From Methylomonas methanica (lineage in GTDB: Bacteria > Pseudomonadota > Gammaproteobacteria > Methylococcales > Methylomonadaceae), in the NCBI GenBank assembly GCA_001644045.1, contig LUUF01000077.1, forward strand, positions 94,515 to 158,514: a stretch of 64,000 bases of DNA. The letters run 5' to 3'. The notes beneath the pieces were generated by a model. It was given only the letters and a program-made list of their open reading frames with translations. It ran no database searches and was not told where the DNA came from. A program made the translations under genes and the position numbers. This document shows positions 17,650 through 26,363 of the stretch, piece after piece (the stretch's first letter is position 1; each line of letters opens with the position of its first letter).

Positions 17650-19812
17650 ATGCGTATTTTACTGATTTCAACCGCATACTCGGGGTTAACCCAGCGTTAT
17701 TACACCGAATTGGAAGATGCCGGTTATACGGTGTCCGTGGAGTTACATCTGGGCGATGAAGCCAAGTTGTTAGAGGGGGTTGAGCTATTTAAGCCGGATT
17801 TGATCCTCTGTCCGTATTTAACCCGGCGTCTACCCAAGGCCATCCATCAACACTATAAATGTTTGATCGTCCATCCCGGTATCAAGGGTGATCGCGGCCC
17901 TTCTTCTTTGGATTGGGCGATTCAGGCCGGGCTTAAGGAATGGGGCGTAACTTTGCTGCAAGCCGACGATGAGATGGATAGTGGGGCTATTTGGGCCAGT
18001 AAGACCTTTCCGCTGCGCGCCGCGACTAAAGGTAGTCTATTCAACCGCGAAGTGACACATGCCGCGGTCGAATGCTTGTGGGAAGCGCTGAGTTACCTGG
18101 AAGCGCCTGATTTCAAACCGGAGCCGTTGGATTACGCTCGTCCGGATGTTAAGGGACAATTGCGGCCGCAGATGAAGCAGACGGACCGGACTATCGATTG
18201 GAAAAAACACGGCTCCGAGCAGATTTTAAGACGAATACGCGCGGCTGACGGCACACCCGGAGTGTTGGACGAGATTTACGGCCAGGCCTTTTATCTGTTC
18301 AATGCGCACCGCGAAGATCATTTAAGCGGCAAACCCGGCGAGATAATTGCCATTGCCAATCAAGCTGTATGCCGGGCGACGTGCGATGGCGCGGTATGGA
18401 TCGGTCACTTGAAAACCAAATTACCTGGCGGGAACGGTATCAAACTGCCGACGGCGATGGCGCTGCAAGATTTGCTGCCCAAACCGGCCAACGGCTTGAA
18501 TGGTTTCTTCGGCAAAGCCTTGAAATTTATCGACATCGATTACAGTAAACCGGGTCGGCAGTTGCCTTGCCAGGAGGTGTGGTATCAACTCGACGGCGAA
18601 GCGGCTTATATCCATTTTGCCTTTCATAACGGCGGGATGAGTACGGCGCAATGCCAGTTGCTATTGTCGGTGTATCGGCATGTCGCTACCCTGGATGTGA
18701 AAGTCATCGTGCTGATGGGCGGCGAGGATTGCTGGTCCAACGGCATACATCTTAATCATATCGAAGCGGCCGCCAATCCGGCCGACGAATCCTGGCAAAA
18801 CATCAACGCCATCGACGATCTGATTTACCAAATCATCACTACGCTGGATAAATTGACCATAGCCGCGTTATCTGGCGGCGCCGGAGCCGGCGGCGCGATA
18901 TTGGCGATAGCGCCGGATAAGGTGTTGGCTAGGGATGGGGTTATTTTCAATCCGCACTATAAAAACATGGGAGAGCTTTACGGCTCAGAGTATTGGACTT
19001 ATTTATTGCCTAAACGGGTAGGGTTGACCATGGCGACGCAACTGACCGAACAGCGCTTGCCTATCAGTGCCAAGAAAGCCTGGCGGATGGGCTTGGTCGA
19101 TAAAGTGCTGGATCGGCAGCACACGATTTTTGCGGCGCAAGTTAAACAGTCGGTTAAATCCTATTTGGCCGACCTTGGCGCGTTGCAGGTTTTGTTGGAT
19201 GAAAAAGCGGAAAGGCGCTGTGCCGACGAGGCTGCCAAGCCGCTGGCGGCCTACCGAAAATTCGAATTAACCCAAATGTATGCCAATTTTTACGGAAACG
19301 ATGCCTATGAAAAAGCGCGGCAATGTTTTGTGTTCAAAAAATGTCCGACCAAAACCCCGGACAATATCGCCAAACATAGGGGCGCGGAGCCGTTAAAGGC
19401 ACCGCAACCCGGCAGTTTGCTGCATTTTGCCTGGCAAGAAAGCTATGCCTTGGGCGACAAAAAAATTGACGATCAACATAAGGACTTTTTTGTGTTGGCG
19501 GAAAGATTAATAGCTGCCGTGAATAAACACGAGATGAATGACGCGCTATTTGATTTGTATCAGCACGTTAAAGTCCATTTTGGGGAAGAAGAAGCCTTCA
19601 TGAATCAGGTTGGGTTTCATCACTATAAAAGCCATGTCAAAGAACACAATCTGATGCTGGAAAAATTGTTGGAAATGGATAAAAAAATTCAACATGACGA
19701 CTGGAATGCCGAGGAAGTGACGGGCTTTATCGATAAATGGACCCAGCACATTTTAAAATCCGATATGGCATTTAATCAGCATTGGCAGGAAATGTTTAAG
19801 TTTTGCGTATAA
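17650..19812 (+). CDS. hypX: HypX-type CO-ligand synthase fused to a C-terminal bacteriohemerythrin domain
   Basis: 720 residues in three parts. Residues 1-290 are a formyl-tetrahydrofolate transferase-like domain (LIVHPGIKGDRGP around His75; EMDSGAIW around 108-115). Residues about 310-500 are an enoyl-CoA hydratase-like domain (HFAFHNGGMS, ALSGGAGAGGAILA, GLVDKVL). This order is HypX/HoxX, which turns formyl-THF into CO for the NiFe-hydrogenase active site under oxygen. Residues about 588-718 add a hemerythrin domain with every diiron ligand: His610, His643, Glu647, His662, His666, His700, Asp705. HypX normally ends near 560 residues, so the fusion is unusual. No hydrogenase gene is in the window. 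The frame is continuous. Confidence 0.9.
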   Translation: MRILLISTAYSGLTQRYYTELEDAGYTVSVELHLGDEAKLLEGVELFKPDLILCPYLTRRLPKAIHQHYKCLIVHPGIKGDRGPSSLDWAIQAGLKEWGVTLLQADDEMDSGAIWASKTFPLRAATKGSLFNREVTHAAVECLWEALSYLEAPDFKPEPLDYARPDVKGQLRPQMKQTDRTIDWKKHGSEQILRRIRAADGTPGVLDEIYGQAFYLFNAHREDHLSGKPGEIIAIANQAVCRATCDGAVWIGHLKTKLPGGNGIKLPTAMALQDLLPKPANGLNGFFGKALKFIDIDYSKPGRQLPCQEVWYQLDGEAAYIHFAFHNGGMSTAQCQLLLSVYRHVATLDVKVIVLMGGEDCWSNGIHLNHIEAAANPADESWQNINAIDDLIYQIITTLDKLTIAALSGGAGAGGAILAIAPDKVLARDGVIFNPHYKNMGELYGSEYWTYLLPKRVGLTMATQLTEQRLPISAKKAWRMGLVDKVLDRQHTIFAAQVKQSVKSYLADLGALQVLLDEKAERRCADEAAKPLAAYRKFELTQMYANFYGNDAYEKARQCFVFKKCPTKTPDNIAKHRGAEPLKAPQPGSLLHFAWQESYALGDKKIDDQHKDFFVLAERLIAAVNKHEMNDALFDLYQHVKVHFGEEEAFMNQVGFHHYKSHVKEHNLMLEKLLEMDKKIQHDDWNAEEVTGFIDKWTQHILKSDMAFNQHWQEMFKFCV

Positions 19813-19835
19813 GTTGCTCGGAAGCGATGTTTAGT

Positions 19836-19860
19836 CGGCTTGGGTTTTCGGCCCAAGCCG
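19836..19860 (+). terminator. Hairpin after the HypX-hemerythrin gene
   Basis: CGGCTTGGG and CCCAAGCCG pair around TTTTCGG 24 bp after the stop codon. The stem is strong, but no T-run follows, so it may be a processing or attenuating hairpin and not a full intrinsic terminator. Confidence 0.45.
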
Positions 19861-20071
19861 GCGGCGGCTTGCCGCTGGCAGGCCTGACAATGCCTTACCG
19901 GCATCTCATTGTCCAACTATAGGGTGTTCACCTTGGGAGGCTGTTTTAACTCCCAAGTCTTCAAATTAGCAACCGGTACTTCAGTCAAACCATTTCCAAA
20001 ATCTTGCCCGGCAAATCCGAATAATCTTGCTCGCCATTCAAACTCACGGTCTGCGCTCACTCCGGATTGAC

Positions 20072-20115
20072 AATCAATCGATTGATTGATACTTTGCAAA
20101 TCAATCGATTGATTT
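20072..20115. promoter_or_regulatory. Twin palindromic operator upstream of tetR
   Basis: AATCAATCGATTGATT (20072-20087) and AAATCAATCGATTGATTT (20098-20115) are two near-identical perfect palindromes with centres 27 bp apart, ending 30 bp before the TetR start. Such paired palindromes directly in front of a tetR gene are normally its own operators, so autoregulation of the whole efflux operon is likely. The palindromes are seen; binding is inferred. Confidence 0.75.
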
Positions 20116-20145
20116 TATTTCTAGCGAGTACTCCACCGAGGCAGC

Positions 20146-20802
20146 ATGGTCACTACTGAAAACCCCGCAACAGACATTCACGACGCACGCAGCCGACTGG
20201 TGATGTCCGCATTGCGATTATTCGCGGAAAAGGGCTACAAGGCCGCTTCCACGCGAGAAATCTGCGACGCGGCGGGTGCGAATATTTCCGCCATCCGCTA
20301 TTACTTCGGCGATAAGGCCGGGCTGTACCGTGCCGCGTTTACCGAACCGATGGGCGATCTGCCGTGCGGCTCCAATGTGGCGGAATACGCCGACTTGCCT
20401 TTACGCGATGTGCTGGGCAGGTTTTTCAGCGAATTTCTGGAACCTTTTAAAAGAGGTGCGGAACTGGGGCTGGTGATGAAGCTGCATTTTCGAGAGATGA
20501 TTGAGCCGACAGGCGCCTGGCAACAAGAAATCGACGCGGAAATCAAACCGCAACACGCAGCGCTGGTGTCGCTGCTGCAAGCGCATTTGGGATTGCCCGA
20601 TATAGACGCGGATTTGCATAGACTGGCCTTCGCGATGATAGGTATGGCGGTGTATTTTTATGTCGGGCAAGAAGTCGTGTCAGTCATTTCTCCGCAAATT
20701 TTAACGGCGCCCAACGCGATCGATGCATTGGCGGAGCGTCTGGCCGGTTATGCGGTAGCCATGGTCGAAGGCGAGGCCGCGCGCCGGGCAGGAGAGTGCT
20801 GA
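20146..20802 (+). CDS. TetR/AcrR-family repressor with CecR-like C-terminal domain
   Basis: A 218-residue repressor. The N-terminal HTH is RLVMSALRLFAEKGYKAAST plus ICDAAGANISAIRYYFGDK. The C-terminal part (FLEPFKRGAELGLVMKLHFREM, HRLAFAMIGMAVYF) resembles the DUF1956/CecR ligand-binding domain. Twin palindromes just upstream are its probable operator. It is the first gene of a TetR-adaptor-permease operon and probably responds to a substrate of the pump. Confidence 0.92.
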   Translation: MVTTENPATDIHDARSRLVMSALRLFAEKGYKAASTREICDAAGANISAIRYYFGDKAGLYRAAFTEPMGDLPCGSNVAEYADLPLRDVLGRFFSEFLEPFKRGAELGLVMKLHFREMIEPTGAWQQEIDAEIKPQHAALVSLLQAHLGLPDIDADLHRLAFAMIGMAVYFYVGQEVVSVISPQILTAPNAIDALAERLAGYAVAMVEGEAARRAGEC

Positions 20803-20921
20803 TGAAAAATAATCCGCTGAAATTTCTCGATTTAAGTCCTGCGGTGCGGGACGGTTTACTGACTAGCACTCGCCAATTATTTTCGAATCAAAACGACACT
20901 TTCACCGGAGGAAAGTCATGA
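20802..20921 (+). CDS. Possible 39-residue protein coupled to tetR and the RND adaptor
   Basis: An ATG that overlaps the tetR stop (TGATG) opens a frame of 39 codons whose TGA overlaps the ATG of the adaptor gene (ATGA). The peptide starts MKNNPLKFLDLSPAVRDGLL. It thus fills the gap between two operon genes exactly, with coupling geometry at both ends. No family is recognised. The frame could exist by chance, or it could serve as a leader that passes ribosomes on to the adaptor. Confidence 0.4.
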   Translation: MKNNPLKFLDLSPAVRDGLLTSTRQLFSNQNDTFTGGKS

Positions 20922-22027
20922 GCAAAGGCAAAATAGGCGCACTGATCCTCGTCTTACTACTAACGATAGGCGTTGGGATAGCCATCGGCCGCGTTAACGA
21001 CCCGGCCCCGTCAACCCCACCGCCCGCAGCCAACCCGGCGCTCAGCGTTTCCGTGATTCGCCCGGAAATACGCGATATTCCGGTCAGCCTGACGGCTAAC
21101 GGATCAATCGCACCCTGGCAGGAAGCGGTGATCGGCGCCGAGGTAGGCGATCTGCGCCTGAGCGCGGTCAACGTGCAGGTCGGCGAAGCGGTCAAGAAAG
21201 GCCAGGTGTTGGCGACATTCTCGGACGAGAGCGTGCTGGCCGATGTCGCGCAAAGCCGCGCGGTTTTGGCGGAAGCGGAAGCCAATCAGGCCGATGCGCG
21301 AATCAACGCCGAGCGCGCCACGCGGCTTGCCAGCAAGGCTTTGAGCGCTCAACAAGTCGGACAATATCTGACCAGCGAAAAAACCGCCATCGCCAAAGTA
21401 CAGCTGGCCAAGGCGCAGTTGGATGCGCAATTGTTACGACTGAAATACACCAAGGTATTGGCCAGCGACGATGGCGTGGTTTCCTCGCGCAGTGCCACCT
21501 TGGGCGCGGTCGCCGCCAAGGGTCAGGAATTGTTTCGCTTGATCCGGCAAAACCGGCTGGAATGGCGCGGCGAGCTGACCGCCGCCGAAATGACTCAACT
21601 CAAACCGGGCATCAAGGTTAGGGTGGAAGTCCCGAATGTCGGTAGTATAGACGGTACGGTGCGCTTCCTGGCGCCAACCCTGGATGTGCAAAACCGTAAT
21701 GGTTTGGTTTATGTTGATTTACCCAATGCCGTGCAGAACGGTTTACGCGCCGGCATGTTCGCCCGCGGCGAATTTGATTTGGGAAATTCTTCCGGTTTAA
21801 CCGTGCCGCAAGATGCGTTGTCTTTGCGCGACGGCTTTAGCTATGTGTTTCTGTTGACCGAGCAAACCGAGGATCGGGCGCGCGTCAAGCAGGTGAAAGT
21901 GCAGCTGGGTCGCAGAAACGGCGACCAGTTGGAAATTTTATCGGGAGTTGCTCCCGAAGATCGGCTGGTAGCCGGCGGCGCATCCTTTTTGGCCGACGGC
22001 GACAGCGTACGGGTGGTGACGCAATGA
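20918..22027 (+). CDS. RND efflux periplasmic adaptor (membrane fusion protein)
   Basis: A 369-residue adaptor linking an inner-membrane RND pump to an outer-membrane channel. An uncleaved N-terminal helix (ALILVLLLTIGVGIAIG, residues about 7-25) anchors it. Then come the lipoyl halves (GEAVKKGQVLATFSD; YTKVLASDDGVVSS), a short alpha-hairpin, and the beta-barrel (LEWRGELTAAEMTQLKPG). The ribosome-binding site GGAGGAAAG precedes the start. Its stop overlaps the permease start by 4 bp. No outer-membrane factor gene is nearby, so it must borrow a TolC-like protein. Confidence 0.94.
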   Translation: MSKGKIGALILVLLLTIGVGIAIGRVNDPAPSTPPPAANPALSVSVIRPEIRDIPVSLTANGSIAPWQEAVIGAEVGDLRLSAVNVQVGEAVKKGQVLATFSDESVLADVAQSRAVLAEAEANQADARINAERATRLASKALSAQQVGQYLTSEKTAIAKVQLAKAQLDAQLLRLKYTKVLASDDGVVSSRSATLGAVAAKGQELFRLIRQNRLEWRGELTAAEMTQLKPGIKVRVEVPNVGSIDGTVRFLAPTLDVQNRNGLVYVDLPNAVQNGLRAGMFARGEFDLGNSSGLTVPQDALSLRDGFSYVFLLTEQTEDRARVKQVKVQLGRRNGDQLEILSGVAPEDRLVAGGASFLADGDSVRVVTQ

Positions 22028-25000
22028 ACGTCTCCGCCTGGTGTATCCGCAATCCCATTCCGGCCATGATGCTGTTCGTGCTGCTCAGCTTCGCCGGCTT
22101 GCTTAGCTTTAAATCGATGAAGATTCAGAATTTCCCGGATCTGGACCTGCCGACCATCAGCGTCTCGACGACGTTGCCCGGTGCTTCGCCGTCGCAATTG
22201 GAAACCGAGGTGGCGCGGAAAATTGAAAACGCCATCGCTACCTTGCAGGGTTTGAAACATATCACCTCCAAAGTGCAGGATGGCAGCGCCACCATTACCG
22301 CCGAATTTCGCCTGGAAAAGCCGGTGCAGGAAGCCTTGGACGACGTGCGCTCCGCCGTTTCCAAAGTCCGAGCCGATTTGCCAGGCGACCTGCGCGATCC
22401 GATTGTCACCAAACTGGATTTGGCCGGTTCGCCGATCCTGGCTTTAACCGTCAGTTCCGCGCAGCGCGATGAGGAAGCGCTGTCGTGGTTTGTCGAAGAC
22501 ACGGTGGCCAAACGGTTGCTGGCGGTACGCGGTGTGGGCGCGGTTAACCGGGTGGGCGGCGTCAGCCGCGAAGTGACGATTGCGTTGGACCCGGTCAAGC
22601 TGCAGGCTTTGGGCGCGACGGCCGCCGACATTTCTCGGCAATTGCGGCAAATGCAGCGCGAGAGCGCCGGCGGCCGGATCGATTTGGGCAGCGGCGAACA
22701 ACCGGTGCGTACTTTGGCGAACGTAGCCTCCGTCGATGAACTACGGCCCTTGCAACTGTCCCTGGCCGACGGTCGCCATATTCGGCTCGATCAAGTCGCC
22801 AATGTGGATGATTCGGTCGCCGAACCGCGCGCGCTGGCGATGTTAAACGGTAAACCGGTGGTGGGCTTCGAAGTGACCCGCAGCCGGGGCGCCAGCGAAG
22901 TGGAAGTTGGTGCCGGCGTACAAAAAGCCTTGGCCGAGCTACGCGTTGCCAATCCGGACATTGAATTCACCGAGGCTTTTAATTTCGTCACGCCGGTCGA
23001 GGAGGAATTTCAGGGCTCCATGACCATGCTCTACGAAGGCGCCTTATTGGCGGTTTTGGTGGTATGGCTGTTCTTGCGCGATTGGCGCGCCACCTTTATT
23101 TCCGCCGTCGCGCTGCCGCTGTCGGTGATTCCGGCCTTCCTGGGCATGGATTATTTGGGCTTCTCGCTGAATGTGATCACGCTGCTGGCCTTGTCGCTAG
23201 TGATAGGCATCCTGGTGGACGACGCCATCGTCGAAGTGGAAAACATCGTCCGCCACCTGCGGATGGGCAAAACGCCGTATCAAGCCGCAATGGAGGCCGC
23301 CGATGAAATCGGCTTGGCCGTGGTGGCCACCACCTTCGCGCTGGTGGCGGTGTTTCTGCCGACCGCGTTCATGAGTGGCGTGGCCGGGCGGTTTTTCAAG
23401 CAATTCGGCTGGACGGCGGCGCTGGCGATATTGGCATCCTTGGTGGTCGCCAGGATGCTGACGCCGATGATGGCGGCTTATATGCTGAAAGACACCAACC
23501 ATTCGCCAGCCAAGGAAGGTGTCGTGATGCGCACCTATATGAAACTGGCGGGCTGGTGTCTACAGCATAGGCTGACAACGATTTGCGGTGCGGCGGCGTT
23601 TTTTATCGGCTCGCTGTTTTTGATTCCGTTGTTGCCGACCGGCTTCATTCCGGCGGACGATAATCCGCAAACTCAGGTATTCGTCGAACTGCCGCCCGGT
23701 TCAAGCTTGGCGCAAACCAAAGCTTCCGCTGAAGCCGCCAGGCAGTTGGTGTCTGGCATCGATTACGTGAAAACGATTTACACCACTATCGGCAGCGGTT
23801 CGGCGGGTAGCGACCCGATGGCCGGCAACCAGGGCAGCGGTGAGGTACGCAAGGCCACGCTGACGATTACTCTGACCAATCGTCAGGACAGGCCGGTGCG
23901 CAAGCAGGTCATCGAACAAAATATCCGCCAGGCCCTGCAAAAATTACCCGGCGTGCGTACTAAAGTGGGTTTGGGCGCTTCCGGCGAAAAATACGTGTTG
24001 GTGTTGAGCGGCGACGATCCGCAAGCCTTGAGTACCGCCGCCCGTAGCCTGGAACGCGATCTGCGAACCATTCCCGGCCTGGGAAGCATCGCCTCCAGTG
24101 CCGCGCTGGTGCGGCCGGAAATTGCGGTTAGGCCGGACTTCGCCCGCGCTGCCGATCTGGGCGTGACGACCACCGCACTGGCGGAAACCCTGCGTATCGC
24201 CACTCTGGGCGATTACGACTGGTCTTTATCCAAACTCAATCTGGCCCAACGCCAGGTGCCGATGGTGGTGAAACTGGCCGATCAGGGGCGGCACGATTTG
24301 AGCGTGTTGGAACGCTTGGCCGTGCCGTCCGCAAAAGCCGGCATCGGCGCGGTGATGGTCGGCCAGATGGCTAAACTGGAACTGTCCAGCGGACCGGCGG
24401 TTATTGATCGATACGACCGCTCGCGCAATGTCAATTTCGAAATCGAATTGTCCGGCCAGCCGCTCGGCGACGTTGCCACGGCGGTGGAAAACCTGGAGAG
24501 CATTAAAAACCTGCCCGCGGGCGTGAAACGCATCAACATCGGCGACGCGGAAATGATGGGCGAGTTGTTCGCCAGCTTCGGTTTGGCGATGCTGACCGGC
24601 GTACTGTGTATCTTTATCGTGCTGGTGTTGCTGTTTAAAGACTTTTTACAGCCCATCACTATTTTGGCCGCGTTGCCGTTGTCTTTCGGCGGCGGCTTCG
24701 TGGCGCTGCTGTTGACCGGTAAGGCTTTTTCTATGCCGTCCTTGATCGGCTTGGTGATGCTGATGGGCATAGCCACCAAAAACTCGATACTGTTGGTCGA
24801 ATACGCCATCGTCGCTCGCCGTGAGCACGGCATGAGCCGTATGGATGCGCTATTGGATGCCTGCCACAAACGGGCCCGGCCTATCGTGATGACTACCATC
24901 GCGATGGGTGCCGGGATGTTGCCGATTGCGATAGGAATGGGCAACGCGGATTCATCCTTCCGCAGCCCGATGGCGGTCGCGGTGATCGGCGGCTTGGTGA

Positions 25001-25125
25001 CATCCACCTTGCTCAGCTTGCTGGTGATTCCGGTGGCTTATACTTATCTGGACGATTTCAAGAGTCTGAGCATGGCATTGTGGAAACGCGGTACCGCGCC
25101 CAAGGCGGCCGCTTTAGAATCGTGA
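22024..25125 (+). CDS. RND efflux permease (AcrB/MexB superfamily, HAE1-like)
   Basis: A 1033-residue proton-driven drug/solvent exporter of the inner membrane. The twelve-helix architecture with two large periplasmic loops is intact. The helix-4 proton relay reads VIGILVDDAIVEVENI with adjacent aspartates, the helix-6 region is ATTFALVAVFLPTAFMSG, and the second half has GIATKNSILLVEYA and AMGAGMLPIAIG. The cognate adaptor is immediately upstream with a 4-bp overlap. Substrate range cannot be read from sequence. Confidence 0.96.
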   Translation: MNVSAWCIRNPIPAMMLFVLLSFAGLLSFKSMKIQNFPDLDLPTISVSTTLPGASPSQLETEVARKIENAIATLQGLKHITSKVQDGSATITAEFRLEKPVQEALDDVRSAVSKVRADLPGDLRDPIVTKLDLAGSPILALTVSSAQRDEEALSWFVEDTVAKRLLAVRGVGAVNRVGGVSREVTIALDPVKLQALGATAADISRQLRQMQRESAGGRIDLGSGEQPVRTLANVASVDELRPLQLSLADGRHIRLDQVANVDDSVAEPRALAMLNGKPVVGFEVTRSRGASEVEVGAGVQKALAELRVANPDIEFTEAFNFVTPVEEEFQGSMTMLYEGALLAVLVVWLFLRDWRATFISAVALPLSVIPAFLGMDYLGFSLNVITLLALSLVIGILVDDAIVEVENIVRHLRMGKTPYQAAMEAADEIGLAVVATTFALVAVFLPTAFMSGVAGRFFKQFGWTAALAILASLVVARMLTPMMAAYMLKDTNHSPAKEGVVMRTYMKLAGWCLQHRLTTICGAAAFFIGSLFLIPLLPTGFIPADDNPQTQVFVELPPGSSLAQTKASAEAARQLVSGIDYVKTIYTTIGSGSAGSDPMAGNQGSGEVRKATLTITLTNRQDRPVRKQVIEQNIRQALQKLPGVRTKVGLGASGEKYVLVLSGDDPQALSTAARSLERDLRTIPGLGSIASSAALVRPEIAVRPDFARAADLGVTTTALAETLRIATLGDYDWSLSKLNLAQRQVPMVVKLADQGRHDLSVLERLAVPSAKAGIGAVMVGQMAKLELSSGPAVIDRYDRSRNVNFEIELSGQPLGDVATAVENLESIKNLPAGVKRINIGDAEMMGELFASFGLAMLTGVLCIFIVLVLLFKDFLQPITILAALPLSFGGGFVALLLTGKAFSMPSLIGLVMLMGIATKNSILLVEYAIVARREHGMSRMDALLDACHKRARPIVMTTIAMGAGMLPIAIGMGNADSSFRSPMAVAVIGGLVTSTLLSLLVIPVAYTYLDDFKSLSMALWKRGTAPKAAALES

Positions 25126-25142
25126 TTTTCGGAACCTCGATT

Positions 25143-25646
25143 TCATCGAGGCTTGCTCCTTGACTGTTGCACGATTTCGCAAGCTGCGAAGCAAATGCGC
25201 TCAAGATTGAGTGCGATGAGCATGAACTGCATCTTGGCTGGGAGCTGATCGTACGTTGATGATGGCGGCAAGACTTTGCACATATCGTGGAGCATGCCGA
25301 CAGAAATATGCACAGCCTGCTGTCCGAAGGCTGGCAGTGCATTGAAAAGGTCGGCGACAACCTGCTTTGAAAGTGAGGAACGCAGATCATGTGCAAAGTC
25401 GTTGCGTAGTTTTCCAATGCGTTTGAGCGCACCTCGAAACTGTGGGTCAAAGCCAAGGCAGCAGGCAAGCTCGACTTTCTTTGCATAGCTAAGATCAAGG
25501 TCTTTCAGATATTTTGGAGCGACAACTGTAAGTTCGAGAAATGCGCTGAGCTGGGCCTCGACGTATAAATGTGAGCGAATGACTGAGCCGACCTCGTCTT
25601 CGGTTAGGAGGGCAGTTACGAACTCGGCATTAATGGGCAAGGACAT
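25143..25646 (-). CDS. Unknown protein in the cassette array (third, distal)
   Basis: A 167-residue helical protein. The central sequence ALKRIGKLRNDFAHDLRSSL resembles the R-N-x-x-A-H helix seen in DUF4145, MltR and HEPN-like proteins, so a HEPN-related fold is possible but unproven. It starts 11 bp downstream (minus strand) of an attC-like site and ends 18 bp before the RND permease stop, in opposite orientation. The far side has no attC, so as a cassette it is terminal or truncated. Base composition is lower in GC than its neighbours, consistent with acquisition. Confidence 0.7.
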   Translation of the reverse strand: MSLPINAEFVTALLTEDEVGSVIRSHLYVEAQLSAFLELTVVAPKYLKDLDLSYAKKVELACCLGFDPQFRGALKRIGKLRNDFAHDLRSSLSKQVVADLFNALPAFGQQAVHISVGMLHDMCKVLPPSSTYDQLPAKMQFMLIALNLERICFAACEIVQQSRSKPR

Positions 25647-25656
25647 GGCAATGAAT

Positions 25657-25750
25657 GGCTAACAATCAACGTAAGCCGCACCGGAGTGCGAAGCACGGAG
25701 GGAACCAACCGGCGCAGCCGGTTGGTGTCGGCTTGACCGAAACGTTAAGC
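25657..25750 (-). repeat. attC-like integron recombination site A
   Basis: 94 bp. Read on the minus strand, it starts with GCTTAAC (R'') and ends with GTTAGCC (R'). The inner boxes GGTCAAGCCGAC and GTGCGGCTTACG are complementary except for one extra base on one side, the extrahelical base typical of attC. The middle contains further inverted repeats (ACCAACCGGC/GCCGGTTGGT). The layout matches integron cassette sites of the TAAC...GTTA class. It follows the frameshifted gene and precedes the 167-residue gene, as expected in a cassette array. Confidence 0.8.
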
Positions 25751-25775
25751 CATTTTCATATAGGTGCACATAATT

Positions 25776-26238
25776 TTAGCGCGCCTCAGTTTCGAGCTCT
25801 TCGAGTTGGCCAACGACTAAGGCAACGACCTCTTCCGAACTGAGTGTGACCTCAGACATGCTTCTGCACACGCTTTCAAACTTCACATCTTTGAAGCATG
25901 CGACATAGTGTTTTTTCCCATCGAATAGCGAGTCACTGTGGTTGGGATGAACTTGATTCGCAACTTTCATTTCTGCGATCCATGGCGAGTTCTCCACCTC
26001 AAAAAAGACCATAGATACCTAGGCCGTATTTGGCAAGCGGATGCCCGCCATGGGATTCATCGTTGGGGCCACCATACCGACAATTGGGTGAGTCGAAACG
26101 CAACGCGTAGATCGATCTGCCGTGCTTCTCTAGCAGTAGATAAGTCGCAGCTTGAGTTGCTACGACAAAATTCTCGTACATGAACGCGTATTCCCTGGAT
26201 AGCTCAACCTGATGAACTTTTGGCTTTTTGGTGAACAT
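25776..26238 (-). pseudogene. Cassette gene split by a frameshift in a T6 tract
   Basis: Two overlapping frames, 26238-25999 (79 residues, ending GLGIYGLF) and 26012-25776 (78 residues, starting MVFFEVENSPW), read as one protein of about 150 residues if a single T is removed from the run of six T near 26000-26007. The join GIYGLF-EVENSPWI is smooth, and the second part continues HPNHSDSLFDGKKHYVACFKDV. I believe one ancestral gene has been frameshifted, or is expressed by slippage. I recognise no function. It sits between attC-like sites B and A. Confidence 0.65.
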
Positions 26239-26258
26239 AGCGGCTGTGTCGAGTAGAG

Positions 26259-26345
26259 GCCTAACGATAAGGGTAACTTGCCTGCGAAAGCGTAGCGGCG
26301 ATAGCCGCGTAGCTTTGGCCGGTCAAGTTTACCCGTTGGTTAGCG
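26259..26345 (-). repeat. attC-like integron recombination site B
   Basis: 87 bp. On the minus strand it begins CGCTAAC and ends GTTAGGC, which fits the R' consensus. The inner boxes GGGTAAACTTG and CAAGTTACCC pair with one unpaired A. The centre forms a second stem around GCGGCTATCGCCGC. The architecture equals site A but the sequence differs, as is normal for attC sites of unrelated cassettes. It lies between the lipoprotein gene and the frameshifted gene. Confidence 0.8.
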
Positions 26346-26363
26346 ATTAGGTCCCAGAAATGT

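Noticed and set aside
25134..25150. attC or terminator at the end of the RND permease
   Set aside because: CCTCGAT/ATCGAGG is a small hairpin without a T-run and without R/L boxes.
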